Source: Acidaminococcus hominis
GTDB taxonomy: Bacteria > Bacillota > Negativicutes > Acidaminococcales > Acidaminococcaceae
Direction: 5' to 3' (one strand)
Assembly (NCBI RefSeq): GCF_021044795.1
Contig: NZ_JAJNOP010000006.1
DNA: 64,000 nucleotides
The notes under the pieces are model-generated. The model saw only the letters and a list, made by a program, of their open reading frames with translations. It was not told the DNA's origin and searched no databases. This document shows, piece after piece, positions 50,415 to 58,430 of this stretch. Made by a program: the position numbers and the translations under genes. Numbering within the stretch: the first letter of the stretch is position 1; each line of letters starts with the position of its first letter.

Positions 50415-51560
50415 TCAGAAATGGTTGTTCACATAATGGCGGATGGTATAGTGGTACGTATATTTCCGGGGAATCCGGGTGCTCAGTAAGCATAGCACCT
50501 CATACCCGATGGTCCCACACCAATCCGCTACCTGATCCAGGGAAATGGCGCCATCCCCAAAGATCACGGCTTCATCCCCTGCGTGCACATTGGGCACGTG
50601 GGTTACATCCACCATGAACTGATCCATGCAGATCCGTCCAATAATGGGTGCCTTATACCCCCGGATGCTCACATAGCCCTTATTGGACAGCTTCCGGGAA
50701 ACCCCGTCCGCATAGCCCAGGGGCAGGGTGGCAATCAGGGTAGGTTCCTTGGTTTCGTAGGTGCAGCCGTAGCTGACCTTTTCCCCGGCGGGAACCTGCT
50801 TTACAAAGACCACTTCGGCCTTGAGGCTCATCACCGGCCGAATGTCCAGGCACTGCTTCACTTCCTTGGAAGGCCACCAGCCGTAAAGGGTAATGCCCTG
50901 CCGCACCATATTGAATTCCGTGCCGGGCATTTCCGTAATGCCGGCGCTGTTATCCAAATGGATCAGGGGAATCTCAATGCCCCGAGCCTTGATGCTTTCC
51001 ACGGCCTGGTTAAACAAGGCAACCTGATGCTGGGCGTAATCCTTGTTGGTTTCATCAGCAGTGGCAAAATGGGAGAACAGGCCTTCCAGCTCCACATGGG
51101 GCAGATGGCTGATGGCTTCGGCCAAATCCGCCGCTTCCGATGGACGGCAGCCAATCCGGTTCATCCCCGTATCCACGGCCAAATGGACCTTCACCGTCTT
51201 ATTTTCCTGCAAGGCCATGGCCGAAAGGGCCTGGGCCGTTGTCAGGTCGTACACCGTTTGGGTAATCTGATAATCCACAATGGCTTTTTCGTGTTCCGGG
51301 GTCATGGTGCCCAGAATCAGGATGGGGGCCATAATCCCCGCTTCCCGCAGTTCCACGGCTTCCTGGGTCATGGAAACCGCCAGGTAATTGACGCCGGCGG
51401 CCAATGCTGCCGTAGCAACAGGCACAGCTCCGTGGCCATAGGCATCGGCCTTGACCACTGCACAGATTTTTGTTCCCGGTTTCAATACCTTCCGGGTCAC
51501 CTGCACGTTATGGGCAATTGCGGATAAATCCACTTCCGCCCAGACATTTCTTACTCTCAT
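50415..51560 (-). CDS. alr: Alanine racemase
   Basis: This PLP enzyme makes D-alanine for peptidoglycan. The cofactor Lys lies in ICAVVKADAYGHGA (about residue 37), and the catalytic Tyr of the other subunit in KVSYGCTYET. The conserved RICMDQFMVDVT is present. At 381 residues it is of normal length. A good promoter is found about 115-140 bp upstream. No acpS or antitoxin gene, common neighbours of alr, is here. Confidence 0.95.
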   Translation of the reverse strand: MRVRNVWAEVDLSAIAHNVQVTRKVLKPGTKICAVVKADAYGHGAVPVATAALAAGVNYLAVSMTQEAVELREAGIMAPILILGTMTPEHEKAIVDYQITQTVYDLTTAQALSAMALQENKTVKVHLAVDTGMNRIGCRPSEAADLAEAISHLPHVELEGLFSHFATADETNKDYAQHQVALFNQAVESIKARGIEIPLIHLDNSAGITEMPGTEFNMVRQGITLYGWWPSKEVKQCLDIRPVMSLKAEVVFVKQVPAGEKVSYGCTYETKEPTLIATLPLGYADGVSRKLSNKGYVSIRGYKAPIIGRICMDQFMVDVTHVPNVHAGDEAVIFGDGAISLDQVADWCGTIGYEVLCLLSTRIPRKYTYHYTIRHYVNNHF

Positions 51561-51672
51561 TTGGACGCCACCGTTCTCCTAAAATTGGCGGTCACGGAAT
51601 CTGCCGTGGACCAGCCAGAATCCAGCGGGCAGGTGCTTGCATACAAAACACGTCCCTGCACTGTTATCCTTT

Positions 51673-51701
51673 ATCATAGCAAAGTCTTTGGGCAGGTTCA
51701 A
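51673..51701 (-). promoter_or_regulatory. Promoter of alr
   Basis: On the minus strand TTGAAC (51696-51701), a 17-bp spacer and TATGAT (51673-51678), with TGC forming an extended -10. Confidence 0.7.
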
Positions 51702-51761
51702 GTTTTTTCCATCTCCGGCTTCCGTCAAAAAGTGTGCTGTTCTGGCAGGGCCTTTTGTCCA

Positions 51762-51784
51762 TTGTGCGCAGCTTGTGCGCACAA
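51762..51784. promoter_or_regulatory. Palindrome upstream of the alr promoter
   Basis: TTGTGCGCA, five bases, TGCGCACAA: a perfect 9+9 inverted repeat. It also contains a 12-bp palindrome TTGTGCGCACAA. It lies about 60 bp upstream of the alr -35 box, a place where an activator could bind. The cognate protein is unknown. Confidence 0.45.
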
Positions 51785-51798
51785 TTCCCCCCAAAATG

Positions 51799-51882
51799 CC
51801 AAAAACCGGAAACTCTCCCTTCCCTGCAAAAGCCAAACAGCCGCAGACAGCCTGGCTTGCAGGAAAAAAGAATTTCCGGTCT
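51799..51882 (-). terminator. Nested hairpin terminator after tRNA-Ser(CGA)
   Basis: ACCGGAAA and TTTCCGGT form the outer stem, with CCTGCA/TGCAGG inside. On the minus strand it is followed by TTTTTGGCATTTT. Confidence 0.5.
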
Positions 51883-51896
51883 TACGTAACAAATAT

Positions 51897-51984
51897 TGGC
51901 GGATGGGGTGGGATTCGAACCCACGATACCTTGCGGTATACTTGATTTCGAGTCAAGCACCTTCGACCACTCGGACACCCATCC
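51897..51984 (-). tRNA. tRNA-Ser (anticodon CGA)
   Basis: The acceptor arms GGATGGG and CCCATCC pair. The anticodon stem CTTGA/TCAAG encloses CTCGAAA, giving anticodon CGA. A long variable arm (TATACCGCAAGGTATC) marks a serine tRNA. The T-loop GTGGGTTCGAATCCCAC is intact, discriminator G, and CCA is encoded. Confidence 0.96.
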
Positions 51985-52051
51985 GTGAGTTCTCATTATA
52001 ACACAATTGTTAGAAAGAAAACAAATCTAAAATTCTTGAATTACTGCACCC

Positions 52052-52522
52052 CTATTCGGACCGCCGGGCCCGGAAAAACTCCTGGAGTACCTGAAGGCAC
52101 TCCTCTTCCCGGACGCCGGCGGTAACCTGGGTGCCTACGCTGAGGGAAGGCTGCCCAGGAAAATTAAACAGGGAGCCGCAGCAGCCCGCTGCACTATCGT
52201 AGGCCCCGTACACCACCCGGCCGATTCTGGCGTTCCAGATGGCTCCGGCGCACATGGGACAGGGTTCCAGGGTCACGTACAGCACGGCGTCCGGCAGCCG
52301 CCAGCGGCCCAGCTTGCTGCAAGCCGCCTGGATTACCCGCAGCTCTGCATGGGCCGTGGCATCGGGCAGCTGTTCCCGTCTGTTGTGGTCCCGGGCAATG
52401 ACCGCCCCGTCCACAACCAGCACCGCCCCTACGGGGATTTCCCCCTCCCGGGCCGCCTGCCGGGCTTCTTCCAGAGCCAGGTCCATATAGTACAGATCTT
52501 CCTTTGCGGCTAGTGCTTCCAT
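52052..52522 (-). CDS. tadA: tRNA-specific adenosine deaminase TadA
   Basis: TadA changes A34 to inosine in tRNA-Arg(ACG). This 156-residue enzyme has the zinc site HAE (His58, Glu60) and PCPMC (Cys88, Cys91), and the signature GEIPVGAVLV. The ATG at 52522 has AAAGGA six bases upstream; the in-frame ATG at 52543 lacks one. It lies 28 bp after metA and may share its transcript. Length is normal. Confidence 0.94.
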   Translation of the reverse strand: MEALAAKEDLYYMDLALEEARQAAREGEIPVGAVLVVDGAVIARDHNRREQLPDATAHAELRVIQAACSKLGRWRLPDAVLYVTLEPCPMCAGAIWNARIGRVVYGAYDSAAGCCGSLFNFPGQPSLSVGTQVTAGVREEECLQVLQEFFRARRSE

Positions 52523-52550
52523 GGAATGTCCTTTCTTCTCCAAGGGCCTC

Positions 52551-53474
52551 TTACTCTTTCCGGGTAAGTTTGGTCAAATCATAGGGCGTATCCTGGTACA
52601 CCCGGTTCAGCCAGTTCAGGTAGAACAGGTGGGCATAGCTGCACCACTTGAAGCAGGGTTGCTGGCTACTGTCGTTGTCCGGATAATAGAAGGCCGGCAG
52701 GGCAGGATTCAGGCCCTTATTCTTATCCCTGATGTATTCATCCTGGAGGGAATTCCGTTCGTATTCAAAATGCCCCATAACGAAAATATGGCGCATATCG
52801 TGGCTGCAGCAGATATTGATGCCGTTTTCCACGCTGCGGCTGAGCACATCCAGTTTGTCAGAAGCATCTACCGCCTGGTCATCCACGGAGGTGTACCGGG
52901 ATTGGGGAATAAAGTACCGGTCGTCAAAGCCCCGGAGCAGCGGATGGTTGCGCACCGTCAGGCCGTAAGGATAAATGCCGCAGATTTTCTGGGGCAGCAT
53001 CCGTTTGGCAACCCCATAGTAATAGTACAGGCCGGCCTGTGCGCCCCAACAGTAATGGAGCACGGAGTAGGCATGGTCCCGGGCCCATTCAAAATACTCC
53101 ACCACTTCCGGCCAGTATTCCACTTCCTCAAACTCCAGCTTTTCTACAGGAGCCCCGGTGACAATGAAGCCATCGTAGTATTTGTCCTTGATATCGTTAA
53201 ATTCCAGGTAGCAGCTTTCCAGGTAGGAATTGTCCGTATGGGTGCCCACCCGGCTTACCGGCCGGCAGAAGTCCACTTCCAGCTGCAGGGGGGAATTACC
53301 CAAAAGGCGCAGCAGCTGTAATTCCGTAGGTTTCTTTAAGGGCATCAGGTTGAGAATCAGAATACGCAAAGGACGGATATCCTGGGTTGCAGCCCGATCG
53401 CTATCTATGGTAACAATTTCTTCCTCTTCCAGTTTGGCTTTTGCCGACAGATGACTCGCAATTTTAATTGGCAT
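52551..53474 (-). CDS. metA: Homoserine O-acyltransferase (MetA), probably acetyl-CoA specific
   Basis: The 307-residue enzyme activates homoserine for methionine synthesis. The nucleophile Cys lies in HYCWGAQAGLYYYYG, and the catalytic His and Glu in VMGHFEYERNSL. In the specificity loop, VTGAPVEKLEFEEVEYW has Glu where E. coli has Gly (APLGLVEF). By published work on Bacillus cereus MetA, this favours acetyl-CoA over succinyl-CoA. The ATG at 53474 has AAAGGAG 8 bp upstream. A methionine T-box leader controls it. Confidence 0.94.
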   Translation of the reverse strand: MPIKIASHLSAKAKLEEEEIVTIDSDRAATQDIRPLRILILNLMPLKKPTELQLLRLLGNSPLQLEVDFCRPVSRVGTHTDNSYLESCYLEFNDIKDKYYDGFIVTGAPVEKLEFEEVEYWPEVVEYFEWARDHAYSVLHYCWGAQAGLYYYYGVAKRMLPQKICGIYPYGLTVRNHPLLRGFDDRYFIPQSRYTSVDDQAVDASDKLDVLSRSVENGINICCSHDMRHIFVMGHFEYERNSLQDEYIRDKNKGLNPALPAFYYPDNDSSQQPCFKWCSYAHLFYLNWLNRVYQDTPYDLTKLTRKE

Positions 53475-53497
53475 AATTTCCACTCCTTTTCTGCAAT

Positions 53498-53760
53498 AAA
53501 AAAAGCCTCCGCCCCCTGCAGGGACGAAAGCATCGTGGTACCACCCAGCTTCGCTTGGCCAGGCCAAGCCTCTCGAGTACGTGACTTGGTCGGATACTCC
53601 AGTGCTGTAATGGGCACACCCAGACGGCTTACTGCACTTCAGCCATCAGCTCCAAGGCCATGTTCTCCTCTTTGCCCGCTCTTCCTCTCACCAAAACAGA
53701 AGCTCTCTGTGCCGCAGCGCCGAAGGTACTCTTCTTTTCATCGCTCATGTCATATGAAAT
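53498..53760 (-). promoter_or_regulatory. T-box riboswitch (methionine) upstream of metA
   Basis: The minus-strand leader has the T-box antiterminator motif TGGGTGGTACCACGA (53533-53547). Directly after it is a terminator: an 11-bp stem at 53505-53531 with loop TGCA, then TTTTTTT. Near the 5' end lie AGTACC (53725-53730) and GGTGAGAGG, typical of Stem I. The likely specifier is ATG (53659-53661) in GAACATGGCC, fitting tRNA-Met. Uncharged tRNA-Met would stabilise the antiterminator and switch metA on. Confidence 0.88.
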
Positions 53761-53767
53761 TGCTTAC

Positions 53768-53796
53768 AATTTACCACAGAATGGTTTTCCCGTCAA
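53768..53796 (-). promoter_or_regulatory. Promoter of the T-box/metA transcript
   Basis: On the minus strand TTGACG (53791-53796), a 17-bp spacer and TAAATT (53768-53773). Confidence 0.55.
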
Positions 53797-53810
53797 GTGG
53801 TTTACCCGCC

Positions 53811-53839
53811 TTGCTTTCTTTCCGGAGCCGTTGTATACT
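53811..53839 (+). promoter_or_regulatory. Promoter of the Crp/Fnr gene
   Basis: TTGCTT (53811-53816), a 17-bp spacer and TATACT (53834-53839). In the leader, CGTTGTT-AA-AACAACG (53852-53867) is a palindrome directly before the ribosome-binding site AAGGAGG and could be a binding site for the regulator itself or an RNA hairpin. Confidence 0.6.
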
Positions 53840-53880
53840 GGAGAAAAGAAACGTTGTTAAAACAACGAAAAGGAGGAGCT

Positions 53881-54546
53881 ATGGATACTGCATTTCTAAG
53901 CAAAACCGCCCTGTTCAAAAACGTTCCGCCCCAGGAAATCCTTTGCCGGATGAACTGCCTGGGCGGGGTAGAACGTTCCTATAAAAAAGGCACCTATATC
54001 CACTACGCCGGAGATATTGTCCACACCGTCAGCATGGTGCTTACCGGCCGGGTGATTATCGAAACCGACGATGTCTGGGGCAACCGGACCCTTCTCGGCC
54101 AGGCGGAACCCGGCTCCTTGTTTGCGGAAGCCTACGCCTGCGTGGAAAACGAGCCGCTTTTGATCAACGTGCTGGCAGAGGAAGACACCACCGTGCTGAT
54201 GATGGACCTGAGCAAGGTCATGCGCACCTGCTCCCACAGCTGCCCCCAGCACACCCAGATTATCGAAAACCTGCTGCACATCTTGGCCCGGAAAAACCTG
54301 GCCCTGTCCCGGCGGATTCTCCACACCTCGTCCAAGTCCATCCGGGGACGGGTCATTGCCTACCTATCCTTCTTGGCCGCCAAGCAGAAAAAAGACAGGA
54401 TCACCGTGCCCTTTAACCGACAGCAGATGGCGGATTATCTCAGCGTGGACCGAAGCGCGTTAAGCAGCGAGCTCAGCAAAATGAAAAAGGAAGGCATCCT
54501 GGATTACCATAAGGAAGAATTCCATCTGTTAAAGGATGCGGAGTAG
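53881..54546 (+). CDS. Crp/Fnr-family transcriptional regulator
   Basis: The 221-residue protein has an N-terminal cyclic-nucleotide-binding-type domain (about 10-125) and a C-terminal winged helix (about 150-215) with the recognition region RQQMADYLSVDRSALSSELS. It lacks the spaced N-terminal cysteine set of Fnr, so an iron-sulfur sensor is not obvious. The effector is unknown. AAGGAGG lies 4 bp before the ATG. The next gene begins 9 bp after its stop. Confidence 0.88.
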   Translation: MDTAFLSKTALFKNVPPQEILCRMNCLGGVERSYKKGTYIHYAGDIVHTVSMVLTGRVIIETDDVWGNRTLLGQAEPGSLFAEAYACVENEPLLINVLAEEDTTVLMMDLSKVMRTCSHSCPQHTQIIENLLHILARKNLALSRRILHTSSKSIRGRVIAYLSFLAAKQKKDRITVPFNRQQMADYLSVDRSALSSELSKMKKEGILDYHKEEFHLLKDAE

Positions 54547-54555
54547 GTGGCGGCC

Positions 54556-55158
54556 ATGACCAAAATACCCACAGAACCTGTCATCGAAACCCATCCCTTT
54601 CCGCCCTTTCTGCCGCCCCAGGCCCGGGTACTGGTGCTGGGCACCTTTCCCCCGGCTGCCGGCAAGCGGGCCATGGACTTCTATTATCCCAACTTCCAAA
54701 ACGATATGTGGCGGATTATGGGACTGATTTTCTTCCAGAACCCGGATTATTTCCGCAAAGGGGAAGCAAAGGCCTTTGACCCCCAAAAAATCCAGCAGGA
54801 ACTGTCCCGGCTGGGCATCGCCCTGGGCCCCACCGTGCTCCGGGCCATCCGGGAAAAGGGCAACGCCAGCGACAAATTTCTCCAGGTAGTAGAACCGGCG
54901 GACCTAAAGGCTATGCTGCACCAGCTGCCCCAGTGCCAGGCCCTGGCCACCACCGGGGAAAAAGCCACGGAACTAGTGCTGGCCCAGTGCGAAAATCCCC
55001 CGGCCCTGCCCAAATCGGGAGCCAGCGTACCCATTACCTTGGGCGGCCGGCACTACACCCTGTCCCGCCTTCCCTCCACTTCCCGGGCCTACCCCCTGAA
55101 GCTGGAGAAGAAGGCCGCAGCCTACCAGGATTTTTTCAAGGCCTTTGGCCTGCTGTAA
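54556..55158 (+). CDS. Uracil-DNA glycosylase superfamily protein
   Basis: The protein of about 200 residues has VLVLGTFPPAAGKRAMDFYY (motif 1 region) and FYYPNFQNDMWRIMG, as in a family of UDG-like DNA glycosylases common in anaerobes. The C-terminal part has RLPSTSRAYPL, which resembles the LPSTSPAN-type loop of mismatch-specific glycosylases. It probably removes uracil or deaminated bases from DNA. ATG 54556 is preceded by AGGTGG; a GTG at 54547 is also possible. Cotranscribed with the regulator. Confidence 0.75.
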   Translation: MTKIPTEPVIETHPFPPFLPPQARVLVLGTFPPAAGKRAMDFYYPNFQNDMWRIMGLIFFQNPDYFRKGEAKAFDPQKIQQELSRLGIALGPTVLRAIREKGNASDKFLQVVEPADLKAMLHQLPQCQALATTGEKATELVLAQCENPPALPKSGASVPITLGGRHYTLSRLPSTSRAYPLKLEKKAAAYQDFFKAFGLL

Positions 55159-55162
55159 CAGA

Positions 55163-55218
55163 AAAACAAAGCTCCCTTCCCAGGTGTTTGGCGCACCTTG
55201 GAAGGGAGCTTTGTTTTC
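55163..55218. terminator. Bidirectional terminator
   Basis: AAAACAAAGCTCCCTTCC pairs perfectly with GGAAGGGAGCTTTGTTTT (18 bp) between two convergent genes. Confidence 0.9.
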
Positions 55219-55219
55219 T

Positions 55220-56296
55220 CTATTTTTCGATATTCACCACTACGATTTCCGGCATGGGGCCCGTCCGTACCGGAATGCCCCACAGGCCGTAGCCGCTGGA
55301 AACGGTGGCCAGCAGCTGGTCCACCTTTTGGCTGCCGTAATCCAGGAAGTACATTTTTTTCGTAATCAGGCGATTGGGGAACAGCTGGCCTGCATGGGTA
55401 TGGCCGGCAAAATACAGGTTGTACCCCGCCTTGGCCGCTTCCTCAATATGCCGGGGCTCATGCTCCAGAAAAATATTGAACTTGCCGGGAGCCGGAGCAA
55501 ACTGCACCCGTCTGTCCCCAAACAGGTAATCGTCCAGGCCGGTCAGGGACAGTTGGGGATTTACCTCCTGGTTTTCATCCACCAGGAAATGAATGCCGTC
55601 CTGCTCCAGCATTTTCCGTTCCAGGGGACCCGTACCCATCCGCCGGTCGTGATTGCCGTACACGGCGTATACCCCATCCCGGCTTTGGAGATTTTTCAGG
55701 GCATCCAGGGTGCCTTCCTTTTGCACAAGCAGTAGATTCCCGTCCACCATATCCCCACCCAGGAGCACCAGGTCGGGTTTTAGGCTATTGATCCGCTGCA
55801 CCATACGGTCTGCATCAGCCCGGCCAAACAAACCGCCGTAATGCAGGTCGGACACAAAGACCACCTTGTAGGGTGCGGAAAGGGCCAAATCCGTATGGTA
55901 GGTTTCCTCCCGGACCACCGGATGGGTGGCCCGCCAGCAGCCAACCACTACAACCACCAGGTTCAGGGCAAACAGCAGCCGGGCTGCCATAGGCGCTGCC
56001 TTGGGAAAATGGCCAACCCAGCCCACCAGCCAAACCAGCAAAAATACCAAAAGGGTCAGGATGGAATAGTACCAAAAGCCCGCCCACAGGCCGCTGAGCC
56101 AGGCCAGAAACCGGGTAATGCTCCGGGGCAGCAGATTCAGGTACACATTGCTAAACACAAAAAGCAGCGGCATTACGAGAAAAATCAGCGCCGTCCACCA
56201 GGGCCGGAGGAAGGACAGCCCGGTCCGGTACATACTCCATACCGCTGCCGAGCCGCCCAGGCCCAGCACCAATACGGTGAGAAAAAATCGATTCAT
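55220..56296 (-). CDS. Membrane-anchored metallophosphoesterase
   Basis: The 358-residue protein has four N-terminal membrane helices (to about 115) and then a calcineurin-like phosphoesterase domain. The metal motifs are FVSDLHYGG, LGGDMVDG, YGNHDRR and AGHTHAGQ. This matches the YkuE/YaeI-like group, whose members act on lipid- or nucleotide-linked phosphates. The substrate is not known. It stands alone. Confidence 0.88.
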   Translation of the reverse strand: MNRFFLTVLVLGLGGSAAVWSMYRTGLSFLRPWWTALIFLVMPLLFVFSNVYLNLLPRSITRFLAWLSGLWAGFWYYSILTLLVFLLVWLVGWVGHFPKAAPMAARLLFALNLVVVVVGCWRATHPVVREETYHTDLALSAPYKVVFVSDLHYGGLFGRADADRMVQRINSLKPDLVLLGGDMVDGNLLLVQKEGTLDALKNLQSRDGVYAVYGNHDRRMGTGPLERKMLEQDGIHFLVDENQEVNPQLSLTGLDDYLFGDRRVQFAPAPGKFNIFLEHEPRHIEEAAKAGYNLYFAGHTHAGQLFPNRLITKKMYFLDYGSQKVDQLLATVSSGYGLWGIPVRTGPMPEIVVVNIEK

Positions 56297-56369
56297 TTTT
56301 TGCCTTCTTTCTAGATTTCCCTATAAGTGAGAAAGGGACCGCCCTTGGCAGTCCCCCTATATCCAAGCA

Positions 56370-56756
56370 TCAGAGCAGCGAACGTCCGGCCCAAAAGGCC
56401 AGGCCAGCCGCCAGCAGCCCCAGTGTATTCTGCAGCAGTAAATATAAAAATCCGCTCACATGATCCCCATGCAAAAAGAAATGCATGCCCTCCTTAATGA
56501 AGGAAGAAAACGCGGTAAAGCCCCCGATAAAACCCCAGTAGAAAAACGCCGCCCAACGGGGATGGGGCAGTTTGACATACAAATACGAAGCGAAAAAGCC
56601 AATGAGCACGCAGCCCAAGGTATTGACGAAAATCATTTCCCAGGGGAAATGGTGGCCCCAAACGCCCTTCAGCGCCGCTGCGGCCAAATACCTGCACACG
56701 GAGCCCAGGGCACCCCCCAGACCAATGCAGACCAACAAAAGAAAATCCGTTTCCAT
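56370..56756 (-). CDS. crcB: Fluoride channel Fluc/CrcB
   Basis: The 128-residue membrane protein has four helices, the conserved Asn in FVNTLGCVLIGF and the pore motif GFIGGFTAFSSF (usually GGFTTFSTF). Fluc dimers let fluoride leave the cell. The leader has a strong promoter and an attenuator-like hairpin but not the known fluoride riboswitch. AGGAGG lies just before the ATG. Confidence 0.93.
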   Translation of the reverse strand: METDFLLLVCIGLGGALGSVCRYLAAAALKGVWGHHFPWEMIFVNTLGCVLIGFFASYLYVKLPHPRWAAFFYWGFIGGFTAFSSFIKEGMHFFLHGDHVSGFLYLLLQNTLGLLAAGLAFWAGRSLL

Positions 56757-56830
56757 GGTAGTTCCTCCTCTATGCTTTTGCCATCCAATAACCGCCTCCT
56801 AAGAACTCTTTCAGCTGCCGCCCTGATTTG

Positions 56831-56863
56831 AAAAAACGGGCGCTGCGACAGCCGGCAGCGTCC
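56831..56863 (-). terminator. Attenuator-like hairpin in the crcB leader
   Basis: On the minus strand GGACGCTGC (56855-56863) and GCAGCGCCC (56838-56846) form a 9-bp stem with one mismatch, followed by GTTTTTTC. It starts about 5 nt after the predicted transcription start. Downstream, CGGCAGC could pair with GCTGCCG of the first arm and GGGCG with CGCCC of the second, giving a competing fold. Confidence 0.55.
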
Positions 56864-56874
56864 TTGCTGTTTTT

Positions 56875-56904
56875 ATCATACCAATTCCACAGGGTATCTG
56901 TCAA
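56875..56904 (-). promoter_or_regulatory. Promoter of crcB
   Basis: On the minus strand a consensus TTGACA (56899-56904), an 18-bp spacer and TATGAT (56875-56880) with TGG before it (extended -10). The leader to the ATG is about 112 nt. Confidence 0.7.
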
Positions 56905-56999
56905 TTCCTGATAATCATTCTTCTTTTCTTTCTTTTTCCCGTTTTTTCATGCACTGAAGGGGAATTCCGGCTGCTGCCAATAATTCCCCGGCCCTGCGG

Positions 57000-57028
57000 T
57001 TGCGTCCCAGGGGCCGCACAGGTATAAT
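57000..57028 (+). promoter_or_regulatory. Promoter of the rRNA methyltransferase gene
   Basis: TTGCGT (57000-57005), a 17-bp spacer and TATAAT (57023-57028). The predicted start is only about 3 nt before the first ATG (57038). Confidence 0.6.
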
Positions 57029-57037
57029 AGAAGGACT

Positions 57038-58423
57038 ATGGAACATACACATATGCAATTTAAACCCAAAGAAAATATCGAATGCACCATTAACGGCCTG
57101 GGCAGCTCCGGCGAAGGAGTGGGCAAAGTCAGCGGCTTCACCTTCTTTATTCCCGGTGCCCTGCCGGGGGAACGGGTGCAGGCCCAGGTTACCCTGGTAA
57201 AAAAGAGCTACGGCCAGGCCAAGCTGGTAAAGGTACTGGTACCCTCCCCGGACCGGGAAAAACCGCCCTGCCCGGTGTACAAGCAATGCGGGGGCTGCCA
57301 GCTCCAGCATCTGTCCTACCCGGCCCAGCTGGCCAATAAACGGCAGACCGTGGTAGATGCCCTGGAACGGATTGGCCATTTCCACAAGGTGCAGGTCCTG
57401 GACACCCTGGGAGCCCTTCACCCCTGGCATTACCGGAACAAGATGCAGGTGCCCGTCGCACAAAGCAAAAACCACCAGCTGCGGATTGGCTGCTTTGCCG
57501 CTGGAACCCATCAGGTCATCGATGTGAAAGACTGCCTGATTCAGCAGGAAACCAACAACAAAATCGCCCAGATTACCCGGGAGTGGATGACCCAATACCA
57601 TATTGCCGCGCTGGAAGAGGACAGCCGGAAGGGCCTGGTCCGTCACATTATGGGCCGCACCGGGGTAAAAACCGGGGAAGTGATGGCGGTGCTCATCACC
57701 AACGAATCTGTGGTGCCCCACCTGAAGGAACTGGCCCAGCTGCTGAGGGCCCAGATTCCCGGTTTCACCACTCTGGTCCAGAACATCAATACCCGGCATA
57801 CCAACGTAATCATGGGCCAGAAAAACAAGGTCATCTGGGGCCCCGGCTTCATCCATGACCAACTGGGCAAATTCACCTTTGCCATTTCTCCCCATTCCTT
57901 CTTCCAGGTAAACACAGAGCAGGCGGAACTGCTGTACGAAACCGCCCTCCAGTACGCCGCTCTGACCGGCAAGGAAAACGTCATCGATGCCTACTGCGGC
58001 ACAGGAACCATTACCCTGTTTTTGGCCCAAAAGGCCCGCCGGGCCCTGGGCATTGAAATTGTGCCCGCCGCCATCCACGACGCCCACGAAAACGCCAAAC
58101 ACAACCACGTAACCAATACGGAGTTCATCTGCGCCGATGCCGCCAAGGAACTGCCTGACCTGGTGCGTCACGGCAGCCGCCCCGATGTGGTGGTGCTGGA
58201 TCCGCCCCGGGCCGGCTGCGAAAAGCGTGTTCTGGACGCCATCGCCCAGGTGCGCCCCAAACGGGTGGTGTACGTATCCTGCAATCCGGCCTCTCTGGCC
58301 CGAGATGCCGCCATTCTCCGGGACCACGGCTTTGTGCTGCGCAAAGTCCAGCCCGTGGACGTGTTCCCCCACACCTGCCATGTGGAAAGCGTGGCCCTGT
58401 TCAGCCGCAGTGAAAATTCCTAA
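57038..58423 (+). CDS. rlmCD: 23S rRNA (uracil-5-)-methyltransferase, RlmD/RlmCD type
   Basis: This 461-residue SAM enzyme makes 5-methyluridine in RNA. It has a TRAM RNA-binding domain (about 10-65), an iron-sulfur site with CPVYKQCGGCQLQH, the SAM motif DAYCGTGTITLFLA, and the catalytic Cys in VYVSCNPASLARD. Firmicutes enzymes of this kind modify U747 and U1939. The leader would be very short from the promoter seen, so it may be nearly leaderless or may begin at the ATG at 57053. Confidence 0.92.
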   Translation: MEHTHMQFKPKENIECTINGLGSSGEGVGKVSGFTFFIPGALPGERVQAQVTLVKKSYGQAKLVKVLVPSPDREKPPCPVYKQCGGCQLQHLSYPAQLANKRQTVVDALERIGHFHKVQVLDTLGALHPWHYRNKMQVPVAQSKNHQLRIGCFAAGTHQVIDVKDCLIQQETNNKIAQITREWMTQYHIAALEEDSRKGLVRHIMGRTGVKTGEVMAVLITNESVVPHLKELAQLLRAQIPGFTTLVQNINTRHTNVIMGQKNKVIWGPGFIHDQLGKFTFAISPHSFFQVNTEQAELLYETALQYAALTGKENVIDAYCGTGTITLFLAQKARRALGIEIVPAAIHDAHENAKHNHVTNTEFICADAAKELPDLVRHGSRPDVVVLDPPRAGCEKRVLDAIAQVRPKRVVYVSCNPASLARDAAILRDHGFVLRKVQPVDVFPHTCHVESVALFSRSENS

Positions 58424-58430
58424 AAAATCT

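Larger units (their letters stand above)
51561..51896. other. Intergenic region between alr and tRNA-Ser
   Basis: This 336-bp gap has no convincing gene. It holds, in minus-strand order, a complex hairpin that can end the tRNA transcript, an unexplained GC-rich palindrome, the alr promoter and a leader of about 105 nt. Confidence 0.6.

Noticed and set aside
56757..56870. Fluoride riboswitch (crcB motif) before crcB
   Set aside because: The conserved GATG, AAC and CTCC-TAC blocks were not found in the right order; only an attenuator-like hairpin is visible.
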